Shown here one piece after another: positions 25,829 to 35,766 of a stretch of 64,000 nucleotides of DNA. The notes under the pieces were generated by a model. The model searched no databases. It was not told where the DNA came from and worked only from the letters and a program-made list of their open reading frames with translations. The DNA comes from Lentilactobacillus senioris (GTDB lineage Bacteria; Bacillota; Bacilli; Lactobacillales; Lactobacillaceae), in the NCBI RefSeq assembly GCF_026798195.1, contig NZ_JAPQEZ010000002.1, positions 62,001 through 126,000 on the forward strand, in the 5' to 3' direction. Made by a program: the position numbers and the translations under genes. Position 1 is the first letter of the stretch; every line of letters starts with the position of its first letter.

Positions 25829-27889
25829 TTATTTGGCAGGTTCAACTACAACCTTACCATCTTTGACGGCTACTTTGTATTCCTTAACTTCAGGATTTTC
25901 CAAGTAGACGTTAGTCAATGGATCGGTGATTTCTTTGGTGATAACCCGGTGCATAGGGCGAGCTCCCATTTGTTCGTTGTAACCTAATTCAACTAATTTA
26001 CTCTTAGCGTCGTTAGTGACGGTGAAGGAGATTCCCTTAGCCTTGTTAACCATCTTGTTAAGATCGTTAAGCATGAGGTCTAAGATCTTCAAAATGTTGT
26101 CTTTAGAAAGGGCTTCGAACTGGATGATATCGTCAATTCGGTTTAAGAATTCAATTCTAAAGAATGGCTTGAGACGTTCGATCACGTCTGGTTGTTCGTC
26201 TAAGTTATCTTGACCGGCGTTACTGGTCATGATGATAACGGTATTACTGAAATCAACAGTTTTCCCTTGGGCGTCAGTCAAACGACCGTCATCTAAGATT
26301 TGAAGTAACAAGTTTAAAACGTCTGGATGAGCCTTTTCGATTTCATCCATCAAAATCAAACTGTATGGATGACGCCGAACTGCTTCAGTCAATCGGCCAC
26401 CTTCGCCGTAGCCTACGTAACCAGGAGCAGAACCGATTAATTTACTTGCGCTAATCTTGTCCATGTATTCAGACATATCGAATCGAATCATGGAATCTTC
26501 AGTTCCGAACAGTTCCTTAGCTAAAGCCTTAGCAGTTTGAGTTTTACCAACCCCGGTAGGGCCAACGAAGAGGAAGCTACCAATAGGGCGGTTACCTTGA
26601 GTAAAGCCGACCCGACTACGCTTGATGGCAGCGGAAATAGCGTCAATGGCTTTATTTTGGCCAATTACTTCGGCTTTCATATCCTTGTCTAAGTTCTTTA
26701 ATTGGCTGACTTCGTCTTCATCAACACTAGTAACAGGAACTCCAGTGATTTTTTCAACTACTGCTTGAATATTTGCTGCGGTAACGTCTGGCGTTTCTAC
26801 CTTTTTACCATCATCGATATCTTCAATTTGTTGATTAATTTTACCAATGCGGTCTTTAAGTTGAGCGGCCTTTTCAAAGTCTTCGGCTTGAGAAGCTTCG
26901 TTCTTTTGTTTTTCTAGGTCTTCAGCTTGTTGTTGCAAGGTAGCTTTGTCCTTGGAAAGGTGAGAGGTCATGGCGACTTTAGCACCAGCTTGATCAATTA
27001 AATCAATTGCCTTGTCGGGGTTCATCCGATCTTGGATGTAACGATTACCTAATGAAACGGCAGCCTTCAAAGCATCTGGAGTGTAGTGAACGTGGTGATA
27101 CTTTTCGTACTTAGGAGCCAAGCCTTCCAAAATTTGGATGGTGTCTTCTTCGCTAGGTTCGTTAACCGTAATTGGTTGGAACCGCCGAGCTAAGGCTTGA
27201 TCTTTTTCGATATCACGGAATTCGGCGTTAGTAGTGGCACCAATTAATTGGAATTCACCCCGAGCCAATTTAGGCTTCAAAATGTTACCAGCATCCATCT
27301 TGTCGCCTTCACCAGTAGAACCAGCACCAACAATTTGGTGGATTTCATCGATAAAGAGGATGATGTCACTGTTTTCAGAAACTTCATCGATCAATTGTTT
27401 CATCCGTTCTTCAAATTGGCCCCGCACCCCGGTACCTTGAACTAGGGACACAACATCAATGGAGATGATACGCTTGTTTAAGAGTTTTTCAGAAACATCG
27501 CCGTCTACAATCTTTTGGGCAAGCCCTTCAACGACGGCAGTTTTACCAACCCCAGCTTCACCAATTAAAACGGGGTTATTCTTGCTTCGGCGACTCAAGA
27601 CTTCTTCCATTTGTTCAATTTCGTTGTCTCGACCAATCACGGGATCTAAATCGCCGTCTTTAGCCAATTGAGTCATATCGGTTCCGTATTCATCGAGCAA
27701 AGGATGTTTGCTCTTAGGTTGTTGTGGTTGCTGGCCAGATTGACCAGCTTGCATTTGTTTTAGTTGTTCGGGACTCACTGGTTGCCCATTAATAGTCATT
27801 CGACCGTTGCCAGTATTCATGGCGTTTCGGAAGAATGGATCGTTTAAAATATCGTCTAAGTTGTTAAAGCCAAACATATCGTTATTCAT
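25829..27889 (-). CDS. clpL: ClpL-type AAA+ chaperone (HSP100)
   Basis: A 686-aa stress chaperone that disaggregates proteins. It has a short Gln-rich N-terminal region (residues 1-65), AAA-1 (Walker A GEAGVGKT, Walker B ILFIDEIH), a short coiled-coil middle domain with a UVR-like stretch, and AAA-2 (Walker A GPTGVGKT, Walker [12 protein letters not shown]). It lacks the zinc-finger N-terminus of ClpE, the N-domain repeats of ClpC and the ClpP-binding loop before [10 protein letters not shown], so it should work without ClpP. I saw no CtsR box. A promoter lies about 75 bases upstream and a CIRCE palindrome 173 bases upstream. Confidence 0.93.
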   Translation of the reverse strand: MNNDMFGFNNLDDILNDPFFRNAMNTGNGRMTINGQPVSPEQLKQMQAGQSGQQPQQPKSKHPLLDEYGTDMTQLAKDGDLDPVIGRDNEIEQMEEVLSRRSKNNPVLIGEAGVGKTAVVEGLAQKIVDGDVSEKLLNKRIISIDVVSLVQGTGVRGQFEERMKQLIDEVSENSDIILFIDEIHQIVGAGSTGEGDKMDAGNILKPKLARGEFQLIGATTNAEFRDIEKDQALARRFQPITVNEPSEEDTIQILEGLAPKYEKYHHVHYTPDALKAAVSLGNRYIQDRMNPDKAIDLIDQAGAKVAMTSHLSKDKATLQQQAEDLEKQKNEASQAEDFEKAAQLKDRIGKINQQIEDIDDGKKVETPDVTAANIQAVVEKITGVPVTSVDEDEVSQLKNLDKDMKAEVIGQNKAIDAISAAIKRSRVGFTQGNRPIGSFLFVGPTGVGKTQTAKALAKELFGTEDSMIRFDMSEYMDKISASKLIGSAPGYVGYGEGGRLTEAVRRHPYSLILMDEIEKAHPDVLNLLLQILDDGRLTDAQGKTVDFSNTVIIMTSNAGQDNLDEQPDVIERLKPFFRIEFLNRIDDIIQFEALSKDNILKILDLMLNDLNKMVNKAKGISFTVTNDAKSKLVELGYNEQMGARPMHRVITKEITDPLTNVYLENPEVKEYKVAVKDGKVVVEPAK

Positions 27890-27960
27890 GTAATAATTCC
27901 TCCCTTAAATCGAGTGGTTTTAAAATTAAAGATTAAAAGATGTTTTCTTTCAACATTTAT

Positions 27961-27989
27961 ATATTATCACTATTTAGTAATGTATACAA
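27961..27989 (-). promoter_or_regulatory. Putative clpL promoter
   Basis: On the minus strand TTGTAT and TAATAT are 17 bases apart, giving a leader of about 65 bases ahead of clpL. Confidence 0.5.
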
Positions 27990-28061
27990 ATGATATGCTC
28001 GAAATAATTCCACCACAAAACGCCTACCTAATAGTGTTTGTCTAAAAATATATTAAAAAAG

Positions 28062-28088
28062 TTAGCACTCGTTTTAAACGAGTGCTAA
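28062..28088. promoter_or_regulatory. CIRCE element (HrcA operator) merged with a terminator hairpin
   Basis: TTAGCACTC, 9 bases, GAGTGCTAA is an exact match to the CIRCE consensus bound by the heat-shock repressor HrcA. The palindrome extends outward (AAAGTTAGCACTCGTTT arms) and, on the minus strand, is followed by six T, so it also looks like the intrinsic terminator of osmC. It sits about 70 bases upstream of the clpL -35 box. Confidence 0.75.
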
Positions 28089-28100
28089 CTTTTAAAGTTA

Positions 28101-28520
28101 TCAATCTAGAATTTCAATTTCGATGGGAATAGCGGCCCTTAAAGTATTATGAACGGTACAAATATGAATTGCGCGGTTAATGAGATCGGTTTGTTGTTCT
28201 GGTTCTAAATTAGTGTGACAAGTGATTTTAACTGAAATGTTCACGATTTTTGAGGATTTATCGGGGTAAATTTCCATTTCGCCGAGGGTATCAACGTTAA
28301 AAAGCTTGATTTCAATATTAGGATCCTTATCGGCAATGCTTCGAATACTAGCGCCGAGACAAGACCCCAGGGCTCCTAAGAGGTACTGAACTGGAGATGG
28401 TCCGGCGTCGGTTCCGTGTTGAGACAATGGTTCATCTGCTAGATACTGGTGAGTCCCCGCTTGGTTAATAGTTTGGCGGCCGATGGATTTGAGTTTAGTG
28501 TGAGTGATAAATCTTGCCAT
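28101..28520 (-). CDS. OsmC/Ohr family protein
   Basis: A 139-aa cytoplasmic peroxidase-like protein of the OsmC superfamily, which reduces organic hydroperoxides using two cysteines. Both are visible: Cys in LGSCLGAS (about residue 54) and Cys in HICTVHNTL (about residue 121). The short form resembles YhfA-like OsmC members rather than canonical Ohr, so the substrate is uncertain. The ATG follows GGAGGG. It is divergent from the uvrA-like gene and upstream of clpL. Confidence 0.85.
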   Translation of the reverse strand: MARFITHTKLKSIGRQTINQAGTHQYLADEPLSQHGTDAGPSPVQYLLGALGSCLGASIRSIADKDPNIEIKLFNVDTLGEMEIYPDKSSKIVNISVKITCHTNLEPEQQTDLINRAIHICTVHNTLRAAIPIEIEILD

Positions 28521-28654
28521 GGAAATCCCTCCTAATAAATAGTTACTACTATAAGTTTATCGCAGATTTTGAAGGACAGATATTAATTTGCTTATAAGAG
28601 CATGACTTTCATTCAAAAGCTTATAATAAAAGGATAAGAGTTAAGGAGGTAGCT

Positions 28655-31180
28655 ATGACAAGTAAGCTAAATGTTGCTGACCATATTGAAGTACGGGGCG
28701 GTAATGTTAATAATTTAAAGAATATTGATGTTGATATTCCACTACATCAATTTGTGGCAATTTCAGGACTTTCGGGTTCTGGAAAATCATCGTTAGCGAT
28801 GGGAATCTTGTATTCTGAAGGAGCGCGACGATACCTGGACGCTTTGGCTACCTACACTCGCCGGCGAATTAGCCAGTTTGGTAGGGCTGACGTCAAATCT
28901 GTGAAACATATTCCATCGGCATTGGCACTACGTCAACGACCCTCAGTACCAGGAGTTAGGTCGACTGTTGGAACCATGACTGAAGTTTATAACGTTTTGC
29001 GCTTAATCTATTCACGGTTAGGATCGCCTAAATGTCCTAATGGTCATCAAGTTCCACCCACAATTGAAATTGCAGAAGCGATGGATAAAACTGGTGAGGC
29101 CATGGGGCGGATTACGTGTCCAACTTGTGGAGTTGAATTCTATGCATATGGGGCCGAGGACTTTGCTTTTAATTCTGATGGTGCCTGCCCAGAATGTGAT
29201 GGATTAGGGGTTACCAAGCAGTTGGATCCTAGTAAATTAATTGATAATCCGGATAAGTCTATTGAGGATGGGGCAGTAGCGGCTTGGCGGATTCCGGGAC
29301 GTAATTTTATGCCCAGTGTTGCTCGTTCAGCGGGGATTCGGATTGATATTCCGTTTAAAGATTTGTCTGATAAGGAAAAAGATTTTGTACTGCATGGCCC
29401 CAATCAAACGATTCCGGTGGACATTCCTTCTAAAAACGGCCGGGTGTTTCATATGGATAACGCCATTTATGAAAACGCCTATAACGCCGTTACCGATAGT
29501 ATGGCTACTACCAAAAGTGAAGTAGCCCTGAAACGGTTAAATCGATTTTACCGGTTCTCAACTTGTCCAACCTGTCATGGAACCAGATTAAATCCGAACC
29601 GATTAACTCAATTAGTTAACGGTCAAAATATTGCTGAGGTGAGTGCTTTACCATTGGCGGCATTACCGGCTTGGGTTGCTCAAGCTAAAGAATGGTTACC
29701 GGAAAATATGTTGAACTTAGCTAATAATTTAACCGGAGAACTGGTGAACCAATTGCAACCATTACTTGATTTGGGGCTGGACTACCTGACAATGGACCGA
29801 GCCGGTAGTAGTCTTTCAACTGGCGAGCTACAACGAATTCAATTAGGGCGCACGTTGCGAACCGAAACGACGGGAGTATTGTATGTTTTAGATGAACCGT
29901 CTGTCGGGTTGCATCCGGATAACGTAGCCGGATTAATCAAAATTTTTCATCAGTTGATTGAACAGGGGAATTCGGTGATCGTGGTGGATCATGAAACTTC
30001 CATTATTGATGCCGCCGATTGGATTATTGAAATTGGACCCGGTTCTGGTGCTGCAGGTGGTCAGGTGATTGCTCAGGGAACACCGGCAGAAATCAAACGG
30101 GACCCGCAGTCGTTAATTGGACCATTCTTAACCGGAAAAGCACCATTGTTGGTCCGCAAACCAATTGCTGAAGCAGAAATTATGGCTAACGGTAGTATTG
30201 ATTTGACGGTTGAGGAACGCTTTAATTTGCATAATGTGAACGTTCAAATTCCATTGAATCGATTAACTGCGGTGACTGGTTTTTCTGGAGCAGGGAAAAC
30301 GACGCTCATATTGGACAGTTTATTGCCAGCCTTAACCGCTCAAGCTCACGGAGAAAAGCTGCCTGACCACGTGATCAAGTTAGATGCGGCTGCGATTAAC
30401 AACTTGGTAAGTGTTGATGCCGTTCCGGTCGGCAAAAATGCTCGATCAACGGTGGCCACGTATACCAATATTATGGACGAATTGCGGAAACTGTATGCGA
30501 AACAACCATTAGCCAAGCAAAAACAATTTACTCCGTCGTATTTTTCCTACAATAATAAACAGGGCGCTTGTCCTACATGTGGCGGGACTGGTGAAATTTC
30601 GCTAGATATTCAGTACTTGCCGGACATGGTGGAAGTATGCCCAACTTGTCACGGCAAACGGTTTAACCCTGATGTGTTGCAAGTGAAGTGGCAATCAATG
30701 AGTATCGCCGACGTCTTAGACTTAGAAGTCGATAAAGCTCAGTCGGTGTTAGACGATAATCCTAAAATTATGCGCACCTTGACTACTTTAACCGGCATGG
30801 GACTGGGTTACCTGAAATTAGGTGAGGCCACGCCAACTCTTTCCGGTGGGGAAGCGCAACGCTTGAAATTAACTACTCACTTGGCCCACCAGTTAAATGA
30901 TTCGTTGTTTATTTTTGACGAACCGACGGTGGGACTACATCCTCTTGATGTGCAAACTCTCTTACGAATTTTTGATCAATTACTTGCTAATGGAGCAACG
31001 GTAATTACGATCACTCACGATTTAGATTTGATTGCTAACGCTGATTACATGATTGACATGGGTCCTAAGGGTGGCGATCAAGGTGGCCGAATTATGGCTG
31101 CTGGCAGCCCACTGAAATTAGTGCAGGAGGGCGTGCAGAGTTTGACGTTGAAGTATTTGAGGGGAAGAGTGGGGGATTAA
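28655..31180 (+). CDS. Class II UvrA (UvrA2-like) ATPase
   Basis: An 841-aa DNA-binding ABC ATPase related to excinuclease subunit A. It has both nucleotide sites (GLSGSGKSSL near 37 and GFSGAGKTTL near 545), two signature motifs (STGELQR, SGGEAQR) and zinc modules (CPTCG...CPECDG and CPTCGG...CPTCHG). Between STVGTMTEVYNVLRL and the first zinc module only about 40 residues remain where UvrA1 has roughly 150, so the UvrB-binding domain is absent. This is the hallmark of UvrA2, which is linked to drug tolerance or damage handling outside classic repair. AAGGAGG precedes the ATG. Confidence 0.88.
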   Translation: MTSKLNVADHIEVRGGNVNNLKNIDVDIPLHQFVAISGLSGSGKSSLAMGILYSEGARRYLDALATYTRRRISQFGRADVKSVKHIPSALALRQRPSVPGVRSTVGTMTEVYNVLRLIYSRLGSPKCPNGHQVPPTIEIAEAMDKTGEAMGRITCPTCGVEFYAYGAEDFAFNSDGACPECDGLGVTKQLDPSKLIDNPDKSIEDGAVAAWRIPGRNFMPSVARSAGIRIDIPFKDLSDKEKDFVLHGPNQTIPVDIPSKNGRVFHMDNAIYENAYNAVTDSMATTKSEVALKRLNRFYRFSTCPTCHGTRLNPNRLTQLVNGQNIAEVSALPLAALPAWVAQAKEWLPENMLNLANNLTGELVNQLQPLLDLGLDYLTMDRAGSSLSTGELQRIQLGRTLRTETTGVLYVLDEPSVGLHPDNVAGLIKIFHQLIEQGNSVIVVDHETSIIDAADWIIEIGPGSGAAGGQVIAQGTPAEIKRDPQSLIGPFLTGKAPLLVRKPIAEAEIMANGSIDLTVEERFNLHNVNVQIPLNRLTAVTGFSGAGKTTLILDSLLPALTAQAHGEKLPDHVIKLDAAAINNLVSVDAVPVGKNARSTVATYTNIMDELRKLYAKQPLAKQKQFTPSYFSYNNKQGACPTCGGTGEISLDIQYLPDMVEVCPTCHGKRFNPDVLQVKWQSMSIADVLDLEVDKAQSVLDDNPKIMRTLTTLTGMGLGYLKLGEATPTLSGGEAQRLKLTTHLAHQLNDSLFIFDEPTVGLHPLDVQTLLRIFDQLLANGATVITITHDLDLIANADYMIDMGPKGGDQGGRIMAAGSPLKLVQEGVQSLTLKYLRGRVGD

Positions 31181-31187
31181 AAATAAT

Positions 31188-31218
31188 AAAAATGCCAGCA
31201 ATATTGCTGGCATTTTTT
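31188..31218 (+). terminator. Terminator of the uvrA-like gene
   Basis: AAATGCCAGCA and TGCTGGCATTT flank a 4-base loop and are followed by a T run. It overlaps the 5' part of the extended hsdR frame, arguing against that early start. Confidence 0.9.
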
Positions 31219-31278
31219 AATGTTCATTATTTTGATATACTAATGACAGATATGAAGGACTCAAAAGAGGTGAGCCAA

Positions 31279-34161
31279 GTGGCTAAAGAAGTAGAATCTG
31301 AAGCACAACTAGAAGATCGGTTTATGCAGCAGTTAGCAAAGCAAGGCTATCAAACAATTCAAATTGATAACGAAACGGAATTAATCAATCATTTTAGGCT
31401 GATTTTAAATCAACGTAATCGAGTTAACTTAAAGGATGAAGAATTAACCGATACGGAATTTAGTCGGGTAATGAATGAATTAGTTGGTTCTAAAACGTTG
31501 TTTGAAATTGCTCAATTATTGCGGGGATCTGATATTCAACCAGCGGGTAAGATTAGCATCCAACGTGATGATGGTTCGAACGTTTATTTAGAATTCTTTG
31601 ATGGACGAGTAGTTGCAAATAACATTTTTGAAGTGACTCATCAAGTAACCGTTAATGCTAGATATACTAATCGGTATGACGTTACGATTTTAGTAAATGG
31701 ATTGCCGTTAGTTCAGGTAGAATTAAAACGCCGGGGCGGGGACTTCGAAGAAGCTTTCCACCAAATCATTCGGTATAGAAATGATTCTTTTAGAAATCTT
31801 TATCGTTTCGTCCAAATTTTTGTAGTTTCTGACGGTGTTGATACTAGATACTTCGCTAATGGTGATGGCAATTTAAACGCTAATTTTATGTTTTATTGGA
31901 CCGATAAAGAAAATAATTGGTTAAATGATATTACGGATTTTACTGCTTCATTTTTGAGTAAATCTAGGCTACATAGCATGATTAGTAAGTACACCGTTTT
32001 TGATCATAGTAATGACAGTATTATGATTATGCGACCTTATCAAGTTTACGCAGTGGAGGCCATAGTTAATCAGGCTCAAAATCACCCTGATAAAAATGGC
32101 TATGTATGGCATACAACTGGTTCAGGCAAGACCATTACGGCTTTTAAAGCCAGTCAGATTTTGACTAGGGAAACTGATGCAGAAAAAGTTATTTTCCTAA
32201 TCGATCGTTCGGACTTGGATATCCAAACGGCTAAGAATTTTAATGCCTATTCAGCGCAATCTACCACAAATGAGCCCGCTATTGATCAAACCAATAGTAC
32301 CGCTAGTTTGGTGCGGCAGCTACAGGCTAGCGATACACCCCTAATTATTTCTACCATTCAAAAGATGAATACGGCAGTGAAAGAAGATTCTCGTTATCGT
32401 AAATTATTAACAGAATTTCACGATAAACACGTTATTTTTATTGAAGACGAAGCTCATCGGAGTCAATTTGGTGATATGCGTAAAAACATTAATCAGTGGT
32501 TTGCTAATTCGCAACATTTTGGATTTACTGGAACACCTATTTTTGCAGAAAACGTGGGCCAAGATGGACGCACTACCGAATCATTGTACGACGAAGAATT
32601 ACACCACTACCTTATTAAAGACGCCATTCGTGATCATAACGTTCTAGGATTTAGCGTACAATACATTAACACCTTAAAAGGCAAGGATGACCTTTCCACT
32701 GAAGAAATTAATGAGCAAGTGGCTAAAATCAATACGGCTGAAGTATTTGAAGCTGATGAACGGGTTCAACTAGTGACTAAACACATCTTAATGAATCATG
32801 GGCAACTTACCAAAAATGGTCATTATAACGCTATTTTTACGGTTCCTAGTACGGAAATAGCTTTAAAGTACTACCAGGCATTTAAGCAACTAGATCCTAA
32901 TCATGAGTTGAAAGTTACCACTATTTTTACTTGGGTCGCTAACGAAGAAAATGCAGTGGAAAAACAAGATCAAGCAATTAAATCATCCCGATTGGGCTTA
33001 GACCAAGTGATTGCTGATTATAACGAACAGTATGGAACGGAATTTAGTACTGATACGTTTTCTGAATATTTTGCTGATGTTTCTAAACGGATGAAAGAAC
33101 ATAATGATCAATCACCTGACAGCAATATTGATATTTTAATTGTGGTTAACATGTTCTTAACTGGGTTTGATTCTAAGCGGTTAGCCACTTTATATGTAGA
33201 TAAAAACTTGCAGTATCAAGGTTTGATTCAAGCATTTTCGCGGACTAACCGGGTAGAAACAGATTCTAAACCCAGCGGCAATATTGTTAGCTATCGCAAT
33301 CTTAAAGTTGCTACGGATCAAGCAGTGACCCTTTATTCTGCTGGTTCTAAAGAGGATTTTTACGTTAAAAGTTACGCTGAATTGGCAGCGGAACTGCGTC
33401 CAGCAATTGCTACTTTAGTAACTATTACTCCAGATGCAAAGGCAGTGGATGAATTATTTAATCAAGGAGATTCAGCTATTAAGACCTTTGTATTAGCTTT
33501 TCGAGAAGTATTGCGTATTCATAATAAGATTAGGGTCTATGAAGATTTTAAGTGGGATAATTTTACTGCAGATGGTCTTAATGCCCAGTTAATGGCTGAT
33601 TTTCAAAGTAAATATGTGGATGCCTATCGCTACTTGCAACGCAATAGAGAACAGCCAGAGGCAGCCTCTATTTTGGAAGATATTAACTTTGAAATTGAAT
33701 TGCTAGAAACTGATCGAATTGATGTTGATTATATTATTAACTTGGTCAAAGCGATCGATTTAGATTCTCAGGCTAACCGTCAATCCGATAGTAAGCGGAT
33801 CAAACAAATGCTTAACGATACTAATGATCTGAAGTTAAGATCTAAGGCTGATTTGATTGCTGCCTTCTTGGATTCAGTCGTTCCTAATTTACCAGATAAT
33901 GCTAATGTGGGTGATGAACTAAACCGGTTCTTGGCTCAACGTCGCAAATTAGAAGTAAATGATTTTGCTGAAGAAAATAAGGTGCCGGCCCAATTAATTA
34001 ATAGTGAAATTGATGATTATGATTTTTACGGTCATACTAACCCCAGAAGGGTAACAGAAGAGTTGAATAAGGCGGGCTATGGCTTTAAGGAAAAAGTTTC
34101 ATTGTCTAAAAAAATAAAGAGTTTCGTGTTGCAAACCGTTGAACGGTTCACGATGTCGTAG
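31279..34161 (+). CDS. hsdR: Type I restriction enzyme R subunit
   Basis: The motor and nuclease subunit of a type I restriction-modification complex. The 960-aa protein has an N-terminal nuclease domain with VQVELKRRGGD (the ExK of the PD-(D/E)XK site), a superfamily 2 helicase core with HTTGSGKTIT (Walker A) and IEDEAHRS (DEAH box), and a C-terminal domain for assembly. The GTG start has AAAGAGGTG 6 bases upstream; the frame opens earlier, but that segment is the preceding terminator. Twelve bases separate it from hsdM. Confidence 0.95.
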   Translation: MAKEVESEAQLEDRFMQQLAKQGYQTIQIDNETELINHFRLILNQRNRVNLKDEELTDTEFSRVMNELVGSKTLFEIAQLLRGSDIQPAGKISIQRDDGSNVYLEFFDGRVVANNIFEVTHQVTVNARYTNRYDVTILVNGLPLVQVELKRRGGDFEEAFHQIIRYRNDSFRNLYRFVQIFVVSDGVDTRYFANGDGNLNANFMFYWTDKENNWLNDITDFTASFLSKSRLHSMISKYTVFDHSNDSIMIMRPYQVYAVEAIVNQAQNHPDKNGYVWHTTGSGKTITAFKASQILTRETDAEKVIFLIDRSDLDIQTAKNFNAYSAQSTTNEPAIDQTNSTASLVRQLQASDTPLIISTIQKMNTAVKEDSRYRKLLTEFHDKHVIFIEDEAHRSQFGDMRKNINQWFANSQHFGFTGTPIFAENVGQDGRTTESLYDEELHHYLIKDAIRDHNVLGFSVQYINTLKGKDDLSTEEINEQVAKINTAEVFEADERVQLVTKHILMNHGQLTKNGHYNAIFTVPSTEIALKYYQAFKQLDPNHELKVTTIFTWVANEENAVEKQDQAIKSSRLGLDQVIADYNEQYGTEFSTDTFSEYFADVSKRMKEHNDQSPDSNIDILIVVNMFLTGFDSKRLATLYVDKNLQYQGLIQAFSRTNRVETDSKPSGNIVSYRNLKVATDQAVTLYSAGSKEDFYVKSYAELAAELRPAIATLVTITPDAKAVDELFNQGDSAIKTFVLAFREVLRIHNKIRVYEDFKWDNFTADGLNAQLMADFQSKYVDAYRYLQRNREQPEAASILEDINFEIELLETDRIDVDYIINLVKAIDLDSQANRQSDSKRIKQMLNDTNDLKLRSKADLIAAFLDSVVPNLPDNANVGDELNRFLAQRRKLEVNDFAEENKVPAQLINSEIDDYDFYGHTNPRRVTEELNKAGYGFKEKVSLSKKIKSFVLQTVERFTMS

Positions 34162-34173
34162 GAGAAAAGAATT

Positions 34174-35766
34174 ATGTCAGAAACACACACTCAGCAAGCT
34201 CAACAGCAAGCTGAATTACAAAAACGCTTGTGGAGTATTGCCAATGATTTGCGGGGCAATATGGATGCGAGCGAATTTCGGAATTATATTTTAGGATTAA
34301 TTTTTTACCGCTTCTTATCCCAAAGAGAAGATGATGTGGCTGCTGAACAGTTAGCCAACGACGGGATAACATTTGAAGAAGCTTATGCTGATGAAGATAT
34401 GAGAGATATGTTGCAAGATGCAATTACTAATATTTTAGGTTTTTTCATTAGTCCGGATAATTTATTTTCTAGCTTAGTGGCGGATATTCAAGCAGGCCAT
34501 TTTGATGTGGAAAAATTGGCTAATGCGGTTAATGAATTGGAAAATTCCACAATTGGTAAGGAATCTGAAACCGATTTTCGGGGCTTATTCGAAGATTTAG
34601 ACTTAAACTCATCTCGATTAGGCTCTACCGTGGCTCAGCGAAGCGATTTAATTGCTAAAGTAATGCTAAATTTGGCTGATTTAGACTTTGGTGAAGGTAA
34701 AGCTGAGATTGATGTTTTGGGGGATGCTTACGAATATTTGATCGGTCAATTTGCCTCTACTGCTGGTAAAAAGGCTGGTGAATTCTATACCCCCCAACAA
34801 GTTTCCAAATTATTATCCCGGTTAGTAACGTTAGATAGAACAGAAATTAAAAGTGTTTACGATCCTACGATGGGATCTGGTTCTCTATTATTGCAAGTAG
34901 GTAAATACGCTCGCGTTGGAAACTACTACGGTCAAGAATTAAACGGCACGACATTTAACCTGGCGCGGATGAATATGCTGATGCACGGCATCAATTTTAG
35001 CCTTTTTGAAATGAAACAAGGCGATACATTAGAAGACGATAAGTTTGCCGGTCAACGATTTGATGCGGTGGTAGCTAACCCACCATATTCAGCTAAGTGG
35101 AGTACGGATGGTAAGTTAGACGATGAACGGTTCCGAAAATACGGGAAAACTGCGCCTAAATCCAAAGCTGATTTTGCCTTTGTAGAGCACATGTTGTTTC
35201 ACTTAAATGATGACGGCCAGATGGCAGTAGTTTTACCCCATGGAGTACTTTTCCGCGGGGCTGCCGAAGGAGTGATTCGCCGATTCATGATTGAACGCGA
35301 TAATGTGCTGGACGGCGTAATTGGATTACCAGCTAACTTATTTTATGGAACGTCAATTCCAACGGTAGTCTTAGTATTTAAGAAACAACGCACTACTGAT
35401 GATATTTTCTTTATTGATGCTTCCAATGACTTTGAGAAGGGGAAAAACCAAAATAATTTAACTGACGAACAAGTGGATAAGATTGTGGAAACGTATCAAC
35501 AACGAGCTGATGTGGATAAGTATGCCCATGTTGCACCCCTTGATGAAATTAAGGAAAACGACTTTAATTTAAACATTCCGCGCTATGTAGATACGTTTGA
35601 AGAGGAACCACCGGTTGATGTGGATAAACTAGTGGCTGATATCCGAGATACTAATCAAGAAATCGTTGAACAGGAAACAGAATTTACCAGCATGCTAGCT
35701 GAACTAGTAGGTCAAGACCCTGACGCTCAACAGCAGCTTGAGAAGTTAAAGGAGCTGTTTAAGTAA
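34174..35766 (+). CDS. hsdM: Type I restriction enzyme M subunit (N6-adenine methyltransferase)
   Basis: It methylates adenine in the target sequence using S-adenosylmethionine, in a complex with HsdS. The 530-aa protein has a helical N-terminal HsdM domain, the AdoMet motif DPTMGSGSLL (about residue 230) and the catalytic NPPYSAKW (about residue 305). The stop codon overlaps the hsdS ATG (TAATG), so the two are translationally coupled. With HsdS alone it can still methylate, so a switch in hsdS changes the methylome. Confidence 0.96.
   Translation: MSETHTQQAQQQAELQKRLWSIANDLRGNMDASEFRNYILGLIFYRFLSQREDDVAAEQLANDGITFEEAYADEDMRDMLQDAITNILGFFISPDNLFSSLVADIQAGHFDVEKLANAVNELENSTIGKESETDFRGLFEDLDLNSSRLGSTVAQRSDLIAKVMLNLADLDFGEGKAEIDVLGDAYEYLIGQFASTAGKKAGEFYTPQQVSKLLSRLVTLDRTEIKSVYDPTMGSGSLLLQVGKYARVGNYYGQELNGTTFNLARMNMLMHGINFSLFEMKQGDTLEDDKFAGQRFDAVVANPPYSAKWSTDGKLDDERFRKYGKTAPKSKADFAFVEHMLFHLNDDGQMAVVLPHGVLFRGAAEGVIRRFMIERDNVLDGVIGLPANLFYGTSIPTVVLVFKKQRTTDDIFFIDASNDFEKGKNQNNLTDEQVDKIVETYQQRADVDKYAHVAPLDEIKENDFNLNIPRYVDTFEEEPPVDVDKLVADIRDTNQEIVEQETEFTSMLAELVGQDPDAQQQLEKLKELFK

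Noticed and set aside
27890-28061. CtsR operator for clpL
   Set aside because: Looked for tandem GGTCAAA-type heptads on both strands and found none.
31192-31278. Upstream extension of hsdR
   Set aside because: The first part of this frame is the terminator of the preceding gene; the GTG at 31279 has a good ribosome site.
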